A stretch of DNA of 64,000 nt, taken from assembly GCF_030445035.2 (NCBI RefSeq), contig NC_080673.1:194041216-194105215 (forward strand), given 5' to 3'. The DNA is from Dasypus novemcinctus (Eukaryota; Chordata; Mammalia; Cingulata; Dasypodidae). Under the pieces are notes generated by a model. That model was given only the letters and a program-made list of their open reading frames with translations. It did not search any database and was not told the origin of the DNA. Shown here one piece after another: positions 11,697 to 23,432 of the stretch. The stretch's first letter is position 1, and each line of letters starts with the position of its first letter. The translations under genes and the position numbers were made by a program.

Positions 11697-13223
11697 GTTG
11701 TAGAGTGAAGATGAAAAGGTGTTGCTGTGCCCCTCGGAAACCATGGTATAGCCTTAAACCATCCTCATGCACATGGTGTAGGATTTTTTCCCCCAAGGAC
11801 TCTTCAGTTACCCAACACGTTTGGCCTGTCTTGACCTGATCAACAAACCACTTTGGGGGATACAGGATCCTGGCTCCTTTTAGGATTAATCCTGGAAAGA
11901 AGGTATGTGTGTGCTTGTTTTTATGTGTGTGTGTGTGTGTGTTTGTTTACCATAAGGGACAGTCTTGTGAGGAAAACAGAGGAATTCAGGTTGCCGTGAA
12001 ACGTAATGATTCTGATGCAAAAAGATTGCCTAGGTTCTCCTTGGCCGTCTGAGCCAGACAGAAAGACTCGACCTGACCCCTTGGGGTCAGTCTTTATATC
12101 TTGTGTATGGTAAGGGCACTTTTAGTTCCTTAACGTTTGCAAAACCCTGTGATCCAACCACACAACTCTGGGTATTTTGATCATGCCTGATATAGTCCTG
12201 ATGGTGATGGCTTAGCTATCAGCTAAAGTAAGAGGGAAAATGCATTTACCTGGACTGAAGGAAGAGGATGAGGAAGGAAGCATTTTTTCCTTAGTGTGAC
12301 CATCTGCCTTTGAAATTGTGCCTTGAGGAAGTGGCCTTGAGTGGCAGCGGAATGCAGTGGTGCAGTGCTGGTGCCAGAATCTGGGGTTTGGAGGGAAACA
12401 GTGAGAAGTTCAACCCCACATTTGTTAGGGCTTGATATTGGGGAAATGGCTCAATTGCTCTGAGCTTGGTATTCTCACTGCTGTGGTACTGGTAATATTT
12501 AGTTCATAACGATCTGGAAAGTTATTTGGCCAGAATCTTGAACTTCTGAAAATCCCACCAGCTGCCTGTCACTGTTGCAAGTTTAGGACAGGGCCTTATG
12601 GAGAGAACACTCTGCCAAAACCATCAGCTCATCGCTGCATGGCCTTGGCCCCAAATGCCACATAATTTTTCTGTAAGTGGAGTTGGACCACTTCTCAGAC
12701 CCAAGTGCTCCACTTTGTATAACTTGCAGGTAGGTGTATGCAGCTCAGGAAGGTGTCCCTTCTGCCTTCTCAAGATCCATTTTATATCACCTGCTGCATA
12801 GTATTTCAGAGAAAATTTCGAGAGGAAATGATTTAAGAGAGAAGCCCCACGCTGGTTATTTTCCATTTGCTCCCACCCCCATCCTTCTTCCTTCTCTGCT
12901 GGGAAGCCCATCTCTGTGCATCACCCATTACTGGTATTGTTAGTCCTCGGATACCTCAACATCCTCACTTGGTTCTGTCAATCCTGTGTTCACCTCAGAA
13001 CACAGTTTTTCATGCAACTCTCCTTAGTGAAATCCTTTGAGTTGCCATGATGCTTCCTGCTTGTACCCTGAGTGGAATGTGCTCAAGATAGAAGAATCCA
13101 AAAGACTTCGGCATATGGCCTCAAGATCCTCCTGCTTGCTCCCTTGTCCTCTGAAGCACCGCCCAGCTTTGGGCTCCTGACACGTTTATGCCAATGTCCC
13201 TCCTCCTAGAGGGAGTGATGTGG
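11697..13223. other. Anonymous intergenic sequence
   Basis: It holds a short (TG)n microsatellite at 11909-11943. The open frames at 12598-12943 resemble no protein I recognise. Nothing else is assignable. Confidence 0.45.
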
Positions 13224-13232
13224 ATGGATTCC

Positions 13233-13639
13233 CTTTTTTTTTTAAAATTTCTCTCCTTTTCCCTCCCGCCCCTGCCCCAGTTGTCTGCTCTCTGTGTCCA
13301 TTCACTGTGTGTTCTTCTGTGTCCGCTTATATTCTTGTCAGCAGCATGGGAATCTGTGTCTCTTTCTGTTGTGTCATCTTGTGTCAGCTCTCCGCATGTG
13401 CTGTGCCATTCTTGGGCAGGCTGAATTTTCTTTCGCACTGGGCGGCTTCCTTTACGGGGCGCACTCCTTGCACATAGGGCTCCCCTACGTGGGGGACACC
13501 CCTGCGTGGCATGGCACTCCTTGCGTGCATTAGCGCTGTGTGAGCCAGCTCAGCACATGGGTCAGGAGGCCCTGGGTTTGAACTCTGGACCTCCCATGTG
13601 GTAGGCAGATGCTCTATCCATTGAGCCAAGTCCGCCTCC
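13233..13639 (-). mobile_element. Full-length DAS SINE (xenarthran tRNA-derived), antisense
   Basis: Read on the minus strand, a tRNA-like head (13639 inward) with a B-box-like segment is followed by a roughly 250-base body and an A-rich tail. It is flanked by the target-site duplication atggattcc at 13224-13232 and 13640-13648. The body has the armadillo-type motifs 'caaggagtgc', 'ggggagccc' and 'agcctgcccaagaatgg'. Confidence 0.93.
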
Positions 13640-13778
13640 ATGGATTCCTTCTTGGGGGCAGAATGTGTCACTAACATGGGTTTTTCCTGAGGATGAAATA
13701 AAATAGGATGCTAAAAGGGCCCAGCTGGCTGTGTAGGAGGCACAGAGTATCATTAGGACACATGGATATATGATCTCT

Positions 13779-14223
13779 CTCTTTTTTTTTTTTTGGAAAG
13801 CGGTATCTTTTTTTTTTAAGATTTTTTATTTCTCTCCCTTTCCCCCCTTCCCCCACCGGTTGTCTACTCTCTGTGCCCATTTGCTGTGTGCTGTGACCAC
13901 TTCTATCCTTATCAGCAGCACTGGGAATCTGTGTTTCTTTTTGTTGTGTCATCTTGTTGTTGTGTCAATTCTCCATGTGTGCAGCCCCATTCTTGGGCAG
14001 GCTGCACTTTCTTTCCCACTGGGCACCTCTCCTTACGGGGCACCCTCCTTGTGTGTGGTGCTCCCCTACACGAGGGACACCTCTGCGTGGCATGGCACTC
14101 CTTGTACGCATGAGCACTGTGCACGGGCCAGCTCCACGCAGGTCAAGGAGGCCCTGGGTTTGAACTGCAGACCTCCCATGTGGTAGGCGGACGCCCTATC
14201 CATTGGGCCAAATCCACATCCCA
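13779..14223 (-). mobile_element. Full-length DAS SINE, antisense
   Basis: It has the same organisation as the copy at 13233. The target-site duplication gatatat(g/t)atctct is at 13765-13778 and 14224-14237, with one mismatch in 14. The A-tail (plus-strand T-run) is interrupted by a short 'ggaaagcggtatc' segment. Confidence 0.93.
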
Positions 14224-14410
14224 GATATATTATCTCTTAAGAAACAAGAAGGAAAACATGGGGACATGCCACAATAAAAAAACTAAAAAAAAACCAAACA
14301 AAAAACAAAATGAAAAGCAAATAAAACCCATGAGGACAGCAATGTAGTCGATGGCCTACTATGGCTTTTAGTCTCCCTGATGTTGACTGACAAATGACTT
14401 GGACTTACTT

Positions 14411-14730
14411 GCCTTTTTCTAAGGAGGTACTGGGGATTCAACCCAGGACCTTGTACATGGGAAGCAGGTGTTCAACCACTGAGCTCCATCAGCTCCCCAG
14501 TGACAGGTGTTTTTTTCATTTTTGTCTGTCTGTTTTTAGGAGGTCCCTGGAATTGAAATCAGGTCTTCATACATGGGTAGCAGGTGCTAAACCACTTGAG
14601 CTACATCTGCTTCCCAATGAGAACTGGGTTTTTCTGTTTGTTCGTTTGTTTTTAGGAGGTACTGGGGATCAAACCCAGGACTACATACATGGGTGGCAGG
14701 CACTCAGCCACTTGTGCTACATCTGCTCCC
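14411..14730 (-). mobile_element. Trimeric tRNA-head SINE, antisense
   Basis: Three tRNA-like heads lie in tandem at about 14411-14499, 14520-14617 and 14650-14730, separated by T/GT-rich linkers. Each has an antisense B box (such as ggggattcaaccc) and ends 'gctcc' or 'gcttcc'. Target copies 'tacttgcc' lie at 14406-14413 and 14731-14738, suggesting that the trimer moved as one unit. Confidence 0.82.
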
Positions 14731-14745
14731 TACTTGCCCATTTTT

Positions 14746-15070
14746 TTTAAAAAGATTTTTTAAAATTTATTTCTCTCCCCTTCCCTGCCCTTCCCTCCCC
14801 CAGTTGGCTGCTCTCTGTGTCCATTCACTGTGTCTTCTTCCGTGTACATTTATATTCTTGTCAGCAGCACTGGTAATCTGTGTCTCTTTTTGTTGAGTCA
14901 TCTTGCTGTGTCAGCTCTACATGTGTGTGGCGCCACCCCTGGGCAGGCTGCACTTTTCTCGCACTGGGTGGCTCTCCTTACGGGGCGCAATCCTTGCGCG
15001 TGGGGCTCCCCTATGCGGGGGACAACCCTGTGTGCAGGGCACTCCTTGCGCATATCAGCACTGCATGTGG
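14746..15070 (-). mobile_element. 5'-truncated DAS SINE lacking its tRNA head
   Basis: It has the A-tail and body of a DAS SINE, antisense, but stops before the tRNA head. The perfect 15-base target-site duplication tacttgcccattttt is at 14731-14745 and 15071-15085. The insertion point is the edge of the older trimeric SINE. Confidence 0.93.
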
Positions 15071-15485
15071 TACTTGCCCATTTTTGATCCCATAAGGACA
15101 CAAATCTCCAAGGACGTTTCCCTTCCTTTCATAATTATTAGTGATAATGGCATGGATTTTTGCATACTCTGTGGTACTGATGTCAAAACTGCCTGGGTTT
15201 GTGGGGGAAAGGAAGTAATATGTTCTCTCATTGAAAGTGTAGATCAGGAACTGGCATCACGACCACACACAGATGAAATCTGCAAGATGCCAGGCTCATA
15301 TACTAGGAAAACATGGAGTCATTTCACCAAATATTACTAGAAATGAGATCACCTCTGCGAAAAAATGATTCTAGTAATACATTTATTTTTCATCGTGCAA
15401 GCAAAACAAATGTGGTTTTCATTTTATTGGGAAACAGACTACAGAGGTCACCTAGTGCTTTTGACTGCCCAACAAGCAATCCCCC

Positions 15486-15955
15486 TTTTTTCTAGACCTG
15501 GCACCTTTATTTTCTGTTGGGAAATGACCTCTTCCCCACTCTCAGCCCCTGTGATTTAGATGGAGCTGACCCTGGTTCCAGCTCGCAGGGTGGGCACGGG
15601 GGGAGGCTTGGCCAATGGGAACAGCACGTCCCCTTGGCCAGTCATCGACTGAGGCGTAGCCTCCTCACTCAGGCAGGACCAATTAGAGCCAAAAGGGTGT
15701 CATCCCCAGGTCTTTTGTTGGGACTATTGAAAAAGAGAAATATTTGTGTTTTTTTTCCTGCTGGGGCTGCAAACTGCAAACGTGGAGCTGCTGGTGGCCA
15801 GCATTGCCACAAAAGGAAGAGCCTGCCTGGAGAGTGAAGCCAGAACTGAGGGATGTGAGCTGAAGTGTGGGAGAGACTGCATCCTCCTGACAATGAATGA
15901 GCGCCCAGAGCTGGCTCTCCACTGGTCTTTCATTCCAGAGAGTTCTCTCTTCCTG
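15486..15955. repeat. Old interspersed repeat remnant, family not identified
   Basis: It contains phrases I associate with old mammalian repeats ('gctgctggtggccagcattgccac', 'ggaagagcctgcctggagagtgaagcca'). I cannot name the family with confidence. No gene is supported. Confidence 0.4.
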
Positions 15956-16225
15956 TCCTTTTTCTTTTTTCCCTCGTTTTTTTCTTAGAGAAGTTTATAG
16001 AAAAACCATGCATAAAATACATAATATACCACCTGGTGTGATACGTTTGTTACAACGATGAAAGCACAGTTTTACAATTGTACTATTAACTATAGTCTAT
16101 GGTTTTATTTAGGAGTCATTGTTTCTGTTGTGCAGTTCCAAGATTAAAAAAATAAATTCTAGTAACATATCTATAATCTAATATTTCCCCTTTTAACCAC
16201 ATTCAACTGTATAATGTGGTTATGT
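15956..16225 (-). mobile_element. L1-like 3' end, antisense
   Basis: The plus strand shows 'cataaaatacataatatacc', 'cagttttacaattgtact' and 'ccccttttaaccacattcaact', after a T-rich start. This matches the antisense pattern of L1 3' UTRs. Confidence 0.55.
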
Positions 16226-16414
16226 ATTTGAGCCAATTTGAGCTGGACTTTTGGCAGTTGTGATCTGAAGAGTCTTGATTAATGTGTGAGCTGATTTTAG
16301 GGCTTTTGTGGGGGGATCTTTTCCATCTCCCTCCCTCGCTTCCCCCTTTCTCTCACTTTCCCTCTTCATACCCCTCCTTCTCTCTCCCTCCACATGTTGA
16401 AATCATGACTGAAA

Positions 16415-17110
16415 AGAACTGATCATGGATTAATGCATCATGTTTTTATTGAACACACATATGGCAGGCAGCGTGCACAGTCCTGGGATATAAAGATGAA
16501 AAATAGGACCAAGTTTTTACGCCCTACGTGCTTACAGTCTGCCATAGATAAACATACGTAAGAATACATGAACAGTATTATGGTGGCACTATGATGAAAT
16601 GAACGTGAAAGAGGATAAAGGCACAGCATGGCCGTTAAGAGGGTGGATGGCTGCCTGGTCTACTGTGCCACTTACCAGTCACTTAATGCAGTGCTAACTT
16701 CTCTGTTTCTTTTTCTATAAAATGTGGAGAGGAAGTGTTGTCAGGGCCAGTTGAGCTAATACAGGTAAAGCACTTAAAACCGTGCTCAGTAAGTGTTTGC
16801 TATTGCTACCATAACCATGCCTGCTTCCCAGGTGCTAAAGAAGACGCAAGAGGTCACCTGTGATTTCCTTTGGACACTGGGAAAGGGGAGGACTAGAGAA
16901 AAGGAAACAAACTCTGAGTGCAGCCTTGAAAGGTGAGCTAGTCAGGCAGACAAGGTCAGCAAAGGCATTAAGGACAAATAAAACAGTATGTGCAAGGGTC
17001 CTGAGGCATGCAAGAACAAGGCATCCTAGACCTAAAGTTATCTGCATTTCTCTGGATGATAGGTTGCATGTGCGTGCATTTTGGAGAGATTAATATAAAA
17101 GTAAGCAGAA
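16415..17110 (+). repeat. L2 and MIR remnants
   Basis: An L2-like block lies at 16415-16625. A MIR at about 16640-16815 has 'ccacttaccagtcacttaa', 'tctataaaatgtggagag' and 'gctcagtaagtgtttgctatt'. An L2 3' region at 16838-17060 has 'gtgcaagggtcctgaggcatg'. All are ancient and fragmented. Confidence 0.65.
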
Positions 17111-20051
17111 GCTAAATCCCAAAGGGACTGGAGTATAAAGGGTGTTGCATTAATATTAGGTAGGATACCATATTTGTAAGTGACCAAACTTCTACCTCAA
17201 AAGGGCTTAAGCAAAAATGGCATTTAATGGTTCCCACAACTGAGATGTCCAAGGGAAGACTTGCCAACAGACATATCTAGATCAAATGATGACTGCCAGG
17301 GCCATTTTCCTTGATCTTTCTCTCTCTGCTTCATCTATGGATGGCTCCTTCACAAGTGGTTTGTGCTTTGTGATGGTGAGAGGGCTGTCAAAATCTCCTG
17401 GCTCAAGTCCAATGGGAAAGAATGAGATTCTCTTCTGTAAAGGTTCCAGCAAAATCTCAATGGCTCTGATTGAGTCTCCTGAGCCATTTATTTTGGCAAG
17501 TTGGGTACTATGCTCTAATTGGCCAGACCTGAGATTTACATACTGGAAAAGCAATTCCCAATGGAAACTGGTCGACTTAGAATGTATAGAAGGGTGTTCC
17601 CTTGGAGGGAAATTGGGGTATAGATACTAGAAAAAGAATATGGAGTTCATGCCAGACAGCAAGCTCCATAGAAGCTCGAGACAACCTTCATATTAGGGGT
17701 TAGAGGACTGTTGCTGTTTATTAAACTGGGCATTGGCATGCCCAGGTTTGTGCTGCAGAAGGAGGATGGATCGCAGGGTGTAGCTGGAAGCAAAGAGTCA
17801 GTTAAAAAGTGTTTTATTTGTCCAGGGAATTGATGAAGAGTTTAGGAACTAAACCTTGGCACTGGGGCAAAGAACCAGAGATGTACACTGAGGAGCCAGA
17901 ACCATAAGGATTTTGCGCTGAACAAAGATCAACAGAGAAGGGAAGGAAGATGTCTAGAATTTGCCCTTGGTTTTTGGCTTGGGTGACAGGGTGGGTAGTG
18001 ATGCCATTTACTGAAGGTGGGGATGTAGACGGAGAGAGAGAAGAAGGTGTGCGAATACAGATAGCTAATACCTAAAATTTATTTACGGCCATGGCCTTTT
18101 TCACAGAGTAGCAGAGAAAAACAGCACATTCAGATCTCACAGAATCTTTTTTTTCACCATAAGCAACATCATTCACAAGGACTGCTGATCTGGGAATGCC
18201 CTTGTCAAGCATGGATGCAAGAAAGCACACACGCCCTGTAAATGTGTAACAAAGGCACACACATGTTCACGTACAAACAGGGCTGCATTAGCCTCACTCT
18301 TACCTTTTCTGTTTGCGTGTTTTACCCTTTTCTTCTCACCTACTTTTCTTACTGATGATCTCTTTCTGTATTTTATGTGTCTTTGTAAGTGGCCCTATAC
18401 CCTTCCTGGAACAAGGTGTGATACAGTTGATAAATATTTCTGAATATACATGCATTGCAAGTCAGCCTTTACAAACAAAGATTGGTCCATGACTTGGAAT
18501 TTTTAAAACCAAAATTGTTCTCCTATTTTCTTTATACAAGTAACCATGAAAGTGGATAAAACGTATTTGTCTTTTTTTCTTTTTCTTTTAGGAATAAAGG
18601 AATCTGCATTTGCTTAAAGCTTAAATGTTCAAACTTTCAAATACCAAAACAGCCTTCACTCCCCCACTTCGGCTCTCTGTTTCCCCATTACTGCCGCATG
18701 GAAATTTCAAAATGAAGTTCCTCTCTGGGCCTAGCACCAGCTAACAAGAAACTGTAGTTGAAAAAGCTACTCAAAATAAGCTTTGTAATAAAAGCAACAC
18801 TTAAAAGATAAGTAAATAAAAAATGTCCAAAGAAGTGAATGCAATTATGGATCATGGTCAGAAGAAAACTTAAATTATACAATAATCTTGTGGGACATTA
18901 GGTCCGCAATAACTTCTCCATTTCCCAGTTCTCCAGCAGAGCCTATAGTCCTCAGAAGGTACTATATTTTCCTGTGCCCCCGATTGGTTTCTCGGGTTGG
19001 CTGCTTTTTTACCTTTTATAAGCTGGAATTTCAGGGTCGGTTGTCATCTATGGCAGGTGACCACCTCAAGCCCCTTTTGCCTTCTGCTTTATCTTCTCCT
19101 CATGGCCTTTGGTTTCCCACACCCATCTCCTGACTAAGAAAGGAGGAAAGAAGTGGATGAAGCACGGCAAGCAGAAGACTATGTAAGCAAGGCGGGCCTG
19201 AGAGAAGGAGAAGCAAGCCTTGCTTTTACAGCGGCTTGGTCCTTCTACACTTCACCTCTGAAACACACAGGGCCTCCACACTTCCTCACGGGGTAAGTCT
19301 CCAAGTCTCAGACTGGCATTTGAGGCTCTTGGAAATATGGTCCATTGATCCCTTTTCCTGTTCTCTGCTCTCACTTTCACACTTTCTTCCATCATTCCCT
19401 CTCACTGAAGAGCCCTTTCCCCTCCTTTGACATCTCTGAGTCCTAACTACCCCTTCTGGACCACCAGGCAGAGATTTCTCTAACCATCCTCTCTCACCCC
19501 TAAATTTGGAGGTAAACGTTTTCTCATCTCCCACAGCATTTTGTCTCAGTCTCCAGTTTAGCGTTGTGCACATTTTAGCATGCCAGATTGACAGGTATTT
19601 TGTACATGTGTGTGCATGTGATGTCCTTTCTTGGATCCTTAGACATTTAATGGCAGGGGCTGTGCCATATTCATCTTAGTGTTCCTCTACCATCAGAGAA
19701 GCCAGCACAGTGATTCGTACATAGGGGCTATTAAAAATGTTTATTAGATGAATGAATGAACGTAAATATACATAGAAGGAGGATGGCACATAAAAAGCTA
19801 CCAGAATACTATTCTTATAAGCCAGGGGAGAGGTAGATTAGAGAGAGAAAAATGGATGAAATTAGCTGAGAAAGTAGAGTTCAGTGGAATGGTGGAGGGG
19901 AGGAGAGGCTGACACTGAAGAGAGAATGCGACGAAAGGGGTGTGAGACTTGGAAGGGACATCTGGTCCTCCAGACATTTGGTCTCCCTTCCCATCCCTCC
20001 TGTTTGTTCCTCCCATTAACCAACTTATTAATCAGTGGACATCTGTTTTGC
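17111..20051. other. Downstream intergenic DNA with scattered old repeats
   Basis: Positions 17160-17640 resemble an old repeat I cannot name. An L2-type 3' end lies at about 19600-19765 ('catagg...', 'atgtttattagatgaatgaa'). The remaining sequence shows nothing assignable, and its short ORFs have no recognisable domains. Confidence 0.4.
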
Positions 20052-21042
20052 TTTATTTTGGTTTAATATTATGACAAATATTTGTCCTGGGAGACTATTA
20101 TTACGAGGAGCTAGGGGAAGGATTGGTCACAGTAGCTTGTTTCTCTTCTTTGCCATTTTCAAGTCTATTACACCTCTTCTATTCTATCACATTACATTCT
20201 ACTACACCTCTAGGTCTTTCACCTCTTTGTAATTGAAAATACCAACAATACTTTGCCAGTGGGATGGGGAGAGGGCAACCACTGAATTCCTTGTTCCCCT
20301 TCCCCACTGCACACACACCTTTATGTCTGGTATCTTCTTATCTGTGGAAATTTCTCTGGTTGTGGTGCTCGTCACACTGAATCATGAGACTGTTTTCATC
20401 ACACTTTGGGACAGGGAGTTCTTTAAAGGTAGGAATTTTTTCTTAACTTATTATTAAATCTGTCCCAGCACCAGCCATGGTGCCTGGTTCTTATAAGCTC
20501 ATTAAAGAGCTGTTGAATGAATATACACAAACATGAGGAATGACTAATAAAATAAAAAGAAACTTTCACTGTACTTTAGCTTGCTTGAAACTACTCAGTA
20601 TCTCTTACCTTCAGTTTTTGACACTATAGTCTTTGGCAAATTATCAAAGACCTTGTCTGGGATGTTATGATTTTCTTAAATAACAGACAAAATTGTAATT
20701 TTTTTGAAGATTTAATTGGACAATACCATTGCCATCTGTTTTTACTACTCATTTAATAGAAAACGTGTTAACATAGTCTTTAATTGTTTAAATATTTACG
20801 AACCTTGCATTTGAGAGAATTCATGTCCAGGGTTATTGTTTTTAAGTAGTTTGTTTTGGCATGGTCCCAACTGTTGGGTAGCTCATCCTGATTTACAAGA
20901 TTCTGCTAGAACACTCTGTAAATGCACTGGGGTCTGAGTGGGAGTTTCTTCAGATTCCATTTCTGTGGTTCCACCTTCTAGGACCCCAGATTAGATCAAG
21001 TCTCTGCAACAAGGACGTGGAATGTTCAGCTCAGCAGTCTAA
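20052..21042 (-). other. C1QTNF7: C1QTNF7 3' untranslated region, extent uncertain
   Basis: The 3' UTR begins immediately after the stop. No single polyadenylation site stands out. On the minus strand the nearest canonical AATAAA is at 20057-20052, about 985 bases past the stop. ATTAAA variants occur earlier (near 20779, 20753 and 20712). A L2/MIR-type 3' end sits at about 20455-20530. The 3' boundary given here is the AATAAA, which is a guess; the true UTR could be shorter or longer. Confidence 0.4.
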
Positions 21043-21674
21043 TCACAGTTCATCATCTTCCGATATGGAATCTAAGTAATCTGTGTCAACATAGAGGAGA
21101 AATCCGGAGAACAAGCTGTCTGCCCAACCTGGGTCTGAGAAGAGGCCATTCTGGTCAGTGAAAAAGATCTCTAGCCAGACTTCATCTTCTGGCTGAAGAT
21201 GGATGACTGTGGACCCCGAAGCCACGTCATGGTTCCCGGTGTTGGCATCAAAGGTCCTTATCCGGTACCGCCCGTTGTGTACCAGCCCAATTGCCAGATG
21301 CTTATTAGCCAGTGTGATGTCATAGGAAAAGTAATAGATCCCTGGGAAAGCACATATGAACTTCCCAGTTGCAGGGTTGTAGTGCTCTCCCTCGTTGAAG
21401 AGGATCTTGTTAAATATAATAGGTAGTCTTTCTTCTGGGTAGCTTGTTGTGATGCCAACAGAAAAGGCAGATTTGAGCACGATGCTTCCACATCGGCAGA
21501 CTCCAGGCAGCCCTGGGTCCCCTTGCTCCCCTCTGTCTCCCTTTGGTCCAGGAGGCCCAACTAGCCCCACTTCTCCTTTCTCTCCCTCTGGGCCCATGGG
21601 TCCTTTCTTCCCAGTTTCTCCTTGGTCTCCTTTCTCTCCAGCAAGGCCCAGAGGGCCTGTCTTACCTCTCAGAC
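21043..21674 (-). CDS. C1QTNF7: C1QTNF7 last coding exon (rest of collagen stalk and C1q domain)
   Basis: This exon completes codon 80 and encodes residues 81-289, with TGA at 21045-21043. The acceptor is a pyrimidine run ending TTTGAAG just upstream of 21674. Joining to the exon at 27130 restores the Gly-X-Y frame (GTAGLRGKTG). Triplets continue without interruption to residue 136, giving 33 in all. A CRCG motif (139-142) follows at the stalk-head junction, and the globular C1q domain spans about 146-281. It fits the C1q signature exactly: Phe167, Asn173, Tyr178, Phe185, Gly191, Tyr193, Phe195, Tyr197. The acidic tail ends EDDEL. Family knowledge: CTRPs trimerise through the C1q head and assemble further through the collagen stalk and cysteines. 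They act as circulating metabolic or inflammatory factors, and the receptor of CTRP7 is not evident from sequence. The plus-strand ORF at 21449-21727 is only the antisense shadow of the collagen repeat. Confidence 0.97.
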
Positions 21675-22149
21675 CTTCAAAAAAAGTTTACAATTTAATT
21701 AATAGTTCCTCAAATATAGAATCATAAACAGAATACTCATGCAGTCCCAGGATACCCTAAAATTGCCTGTTCAGTGAACGTTCAATAGTATTATACCAAT
21801 TTATGAATCGTTAAAAAAAAACCATGGAAGCACTAGAAGAGGAAACAAATTTTTTTTTCATCAGAATCTCAAGTGAATTTTCCTGAGTATGTGAGATATC
21901 ATTTAAATCCTAATTTAAAATGATTAAATATTATTTTGGTGACGGATCATCTGCCACCTAATTATCCACATACAAGTCCTCATGATTGCAGGAGGAATTT
22001 CAATGAGTGTGATGATGATATTTTCCCCCAGAGGGTGATTTTGGATGTAGAGAGAACCAGACAAATCCTTAGGGGCTGTTTATATTCACCCCACATTCTA
22101 CTTCTATTAGTATTAATAATAAAATCATTAATTAAAATTAGATCAGCTC

Positions 22150-22740
22150 ATTTTAATCTAGCATTTACTATGAACCAGGACTGCGTTAATATTTTATTTA
22201 CATGCATTAACTTATTTAAGCCTTGCAACAACTCTATGAACTGGGATTTACTATTACTTCCACTACAGATGAGGAAACTAAGTCACAGACTTAGGTCTCA
22301 CAACAGTCTCACAAACTTTTATTAGGTCTCTTGCTCAAGGGAAGAGAGTGAGGGAGAGATGGAGCTGGGATCTGCACCTATGACAGCGTGACTTTGCCTG
22401 GGCACTCCCTGGAGGCAGGGACCAGAGTGTCAAGTGGAATGTGCCCCTGGCTCTTAGCAAGTGCTCCACAAGGATGCCACCATCACGTGGTAGTTCCTTT
22501 TTGGAGAAGAGAACTGAGTCTCAAAGAGGTAACTAATTTTCTTCTGTAGTTAGGCTAGGACTAGAATCCAAGTTTTCTTAGACTAATGATGTTTCCCCTT
22601 CAAAATTCCTCTCGCCCTTGGGGCTGGAATCAGGAATCATAAATTTTTAGTGGCTCTGCCACTAAATGGTTGTGTCATTTTGGGCAAGTTTTTAATTTCT
22701 CTGGGTCTCCTTATATAAGGAAAAGAAATAAAAGCCATGA
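22150..22740. repeat. MIR remnants within the C1QTNF7 intron
   Basis: A MIR-like block at 22150-22340 has 'acaactctatgaactgggatt' and 'acagatgaggaaactaagtcac'. Another at 22480-22610 has 'gaactgagtctcaaagaggtaac'. A third at 22640-22740 has 'gggcaagtttttaatttctctgggtctcc'. Confidence 0.65.
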
Positions 22741-23404
22741 AAAGATTTCAATAAATGTAAAATCACCTTATAGGAAAATATGTGTGTCTGAATCTTTATA
22801 CCTATAGTTTATCAATAACAGACTAAATGCAAAGAAATTATGAACCTGGACTGTAAATGGTGAGTAATACCTATTTAATTTAGAACCATATATGTAATAG
22901 CAATGTCTTAATAGCATGAAAAATCATTCCATTTTATGACCAAATCTACTTGATAAGTAATGATAATGTAATGATCCTTTCTTAAAAGGTATCAAAATTG
23001 CCAGTAATCTGTAAAACACTTTTGAGTCAGGGAAAATATATTGTTTATGTACTGTTTAGTTTCTTCACTATGTATTTGGTCACAGAAACTTTTATCCTGA
23101 TAATGCTTTGATATTATTTATTTGAATATTACACTGACACCAATGCATGAGTTTGGTAATTTGATCAATTCTCTGTTATTTGGCAATGTTAGCATGAAGT
23201 CTGGTCCATTATTTAAATGTGGGAGAGAATTAAAGCTTTACCCTTAAAATCTCAATTTTTTTTGTTTTGAGTTTTGGAATATCATTTTACGATACACAGA
23301 AGACGCTAAGATAAATATGACCCTCTCCTGATGACTCAGGGACAGAGTTATGACTGATCATGGAGCCATCTTCTAGCTATAAATGGCTTTTGTTGTTGGG
23401 TTGA

Positions 23405-23432
23405 AATTCTACTGGCCCTAGCCAGTAGAATT
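23405..23432. repeat. Perfect hairpin, 12-bp arms, 4-base loop
   Basis: The arm aattctactggc, loop ccta and exact complement lie inside the C1QTNF7 intron. Directly after it, 'ttatgaaata' recurs (23431 and about 23449), a local duplication next to the hairpin. Confidence 0.93.

Noticed and set aside
13121-14186. Many overlapping ORFs of 70-138 residues on both strands
   Set aside because: All are translations of DAS SINE bodies.
1-21042. First exons of the neighbouring gene (CC2D2A in the human order)
   Set aside because: No exon-like or promoter-like sequence was recognised. From the human spacing I recall, it should lie just beyond the left edge of the window.
21449-21727. Plus-strand ORF of 92 residues rich in Pro, Gly and Ser
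   Set aside because: It is the antisense reading of the C1QTNF7 collagen repeat and has no independent support.
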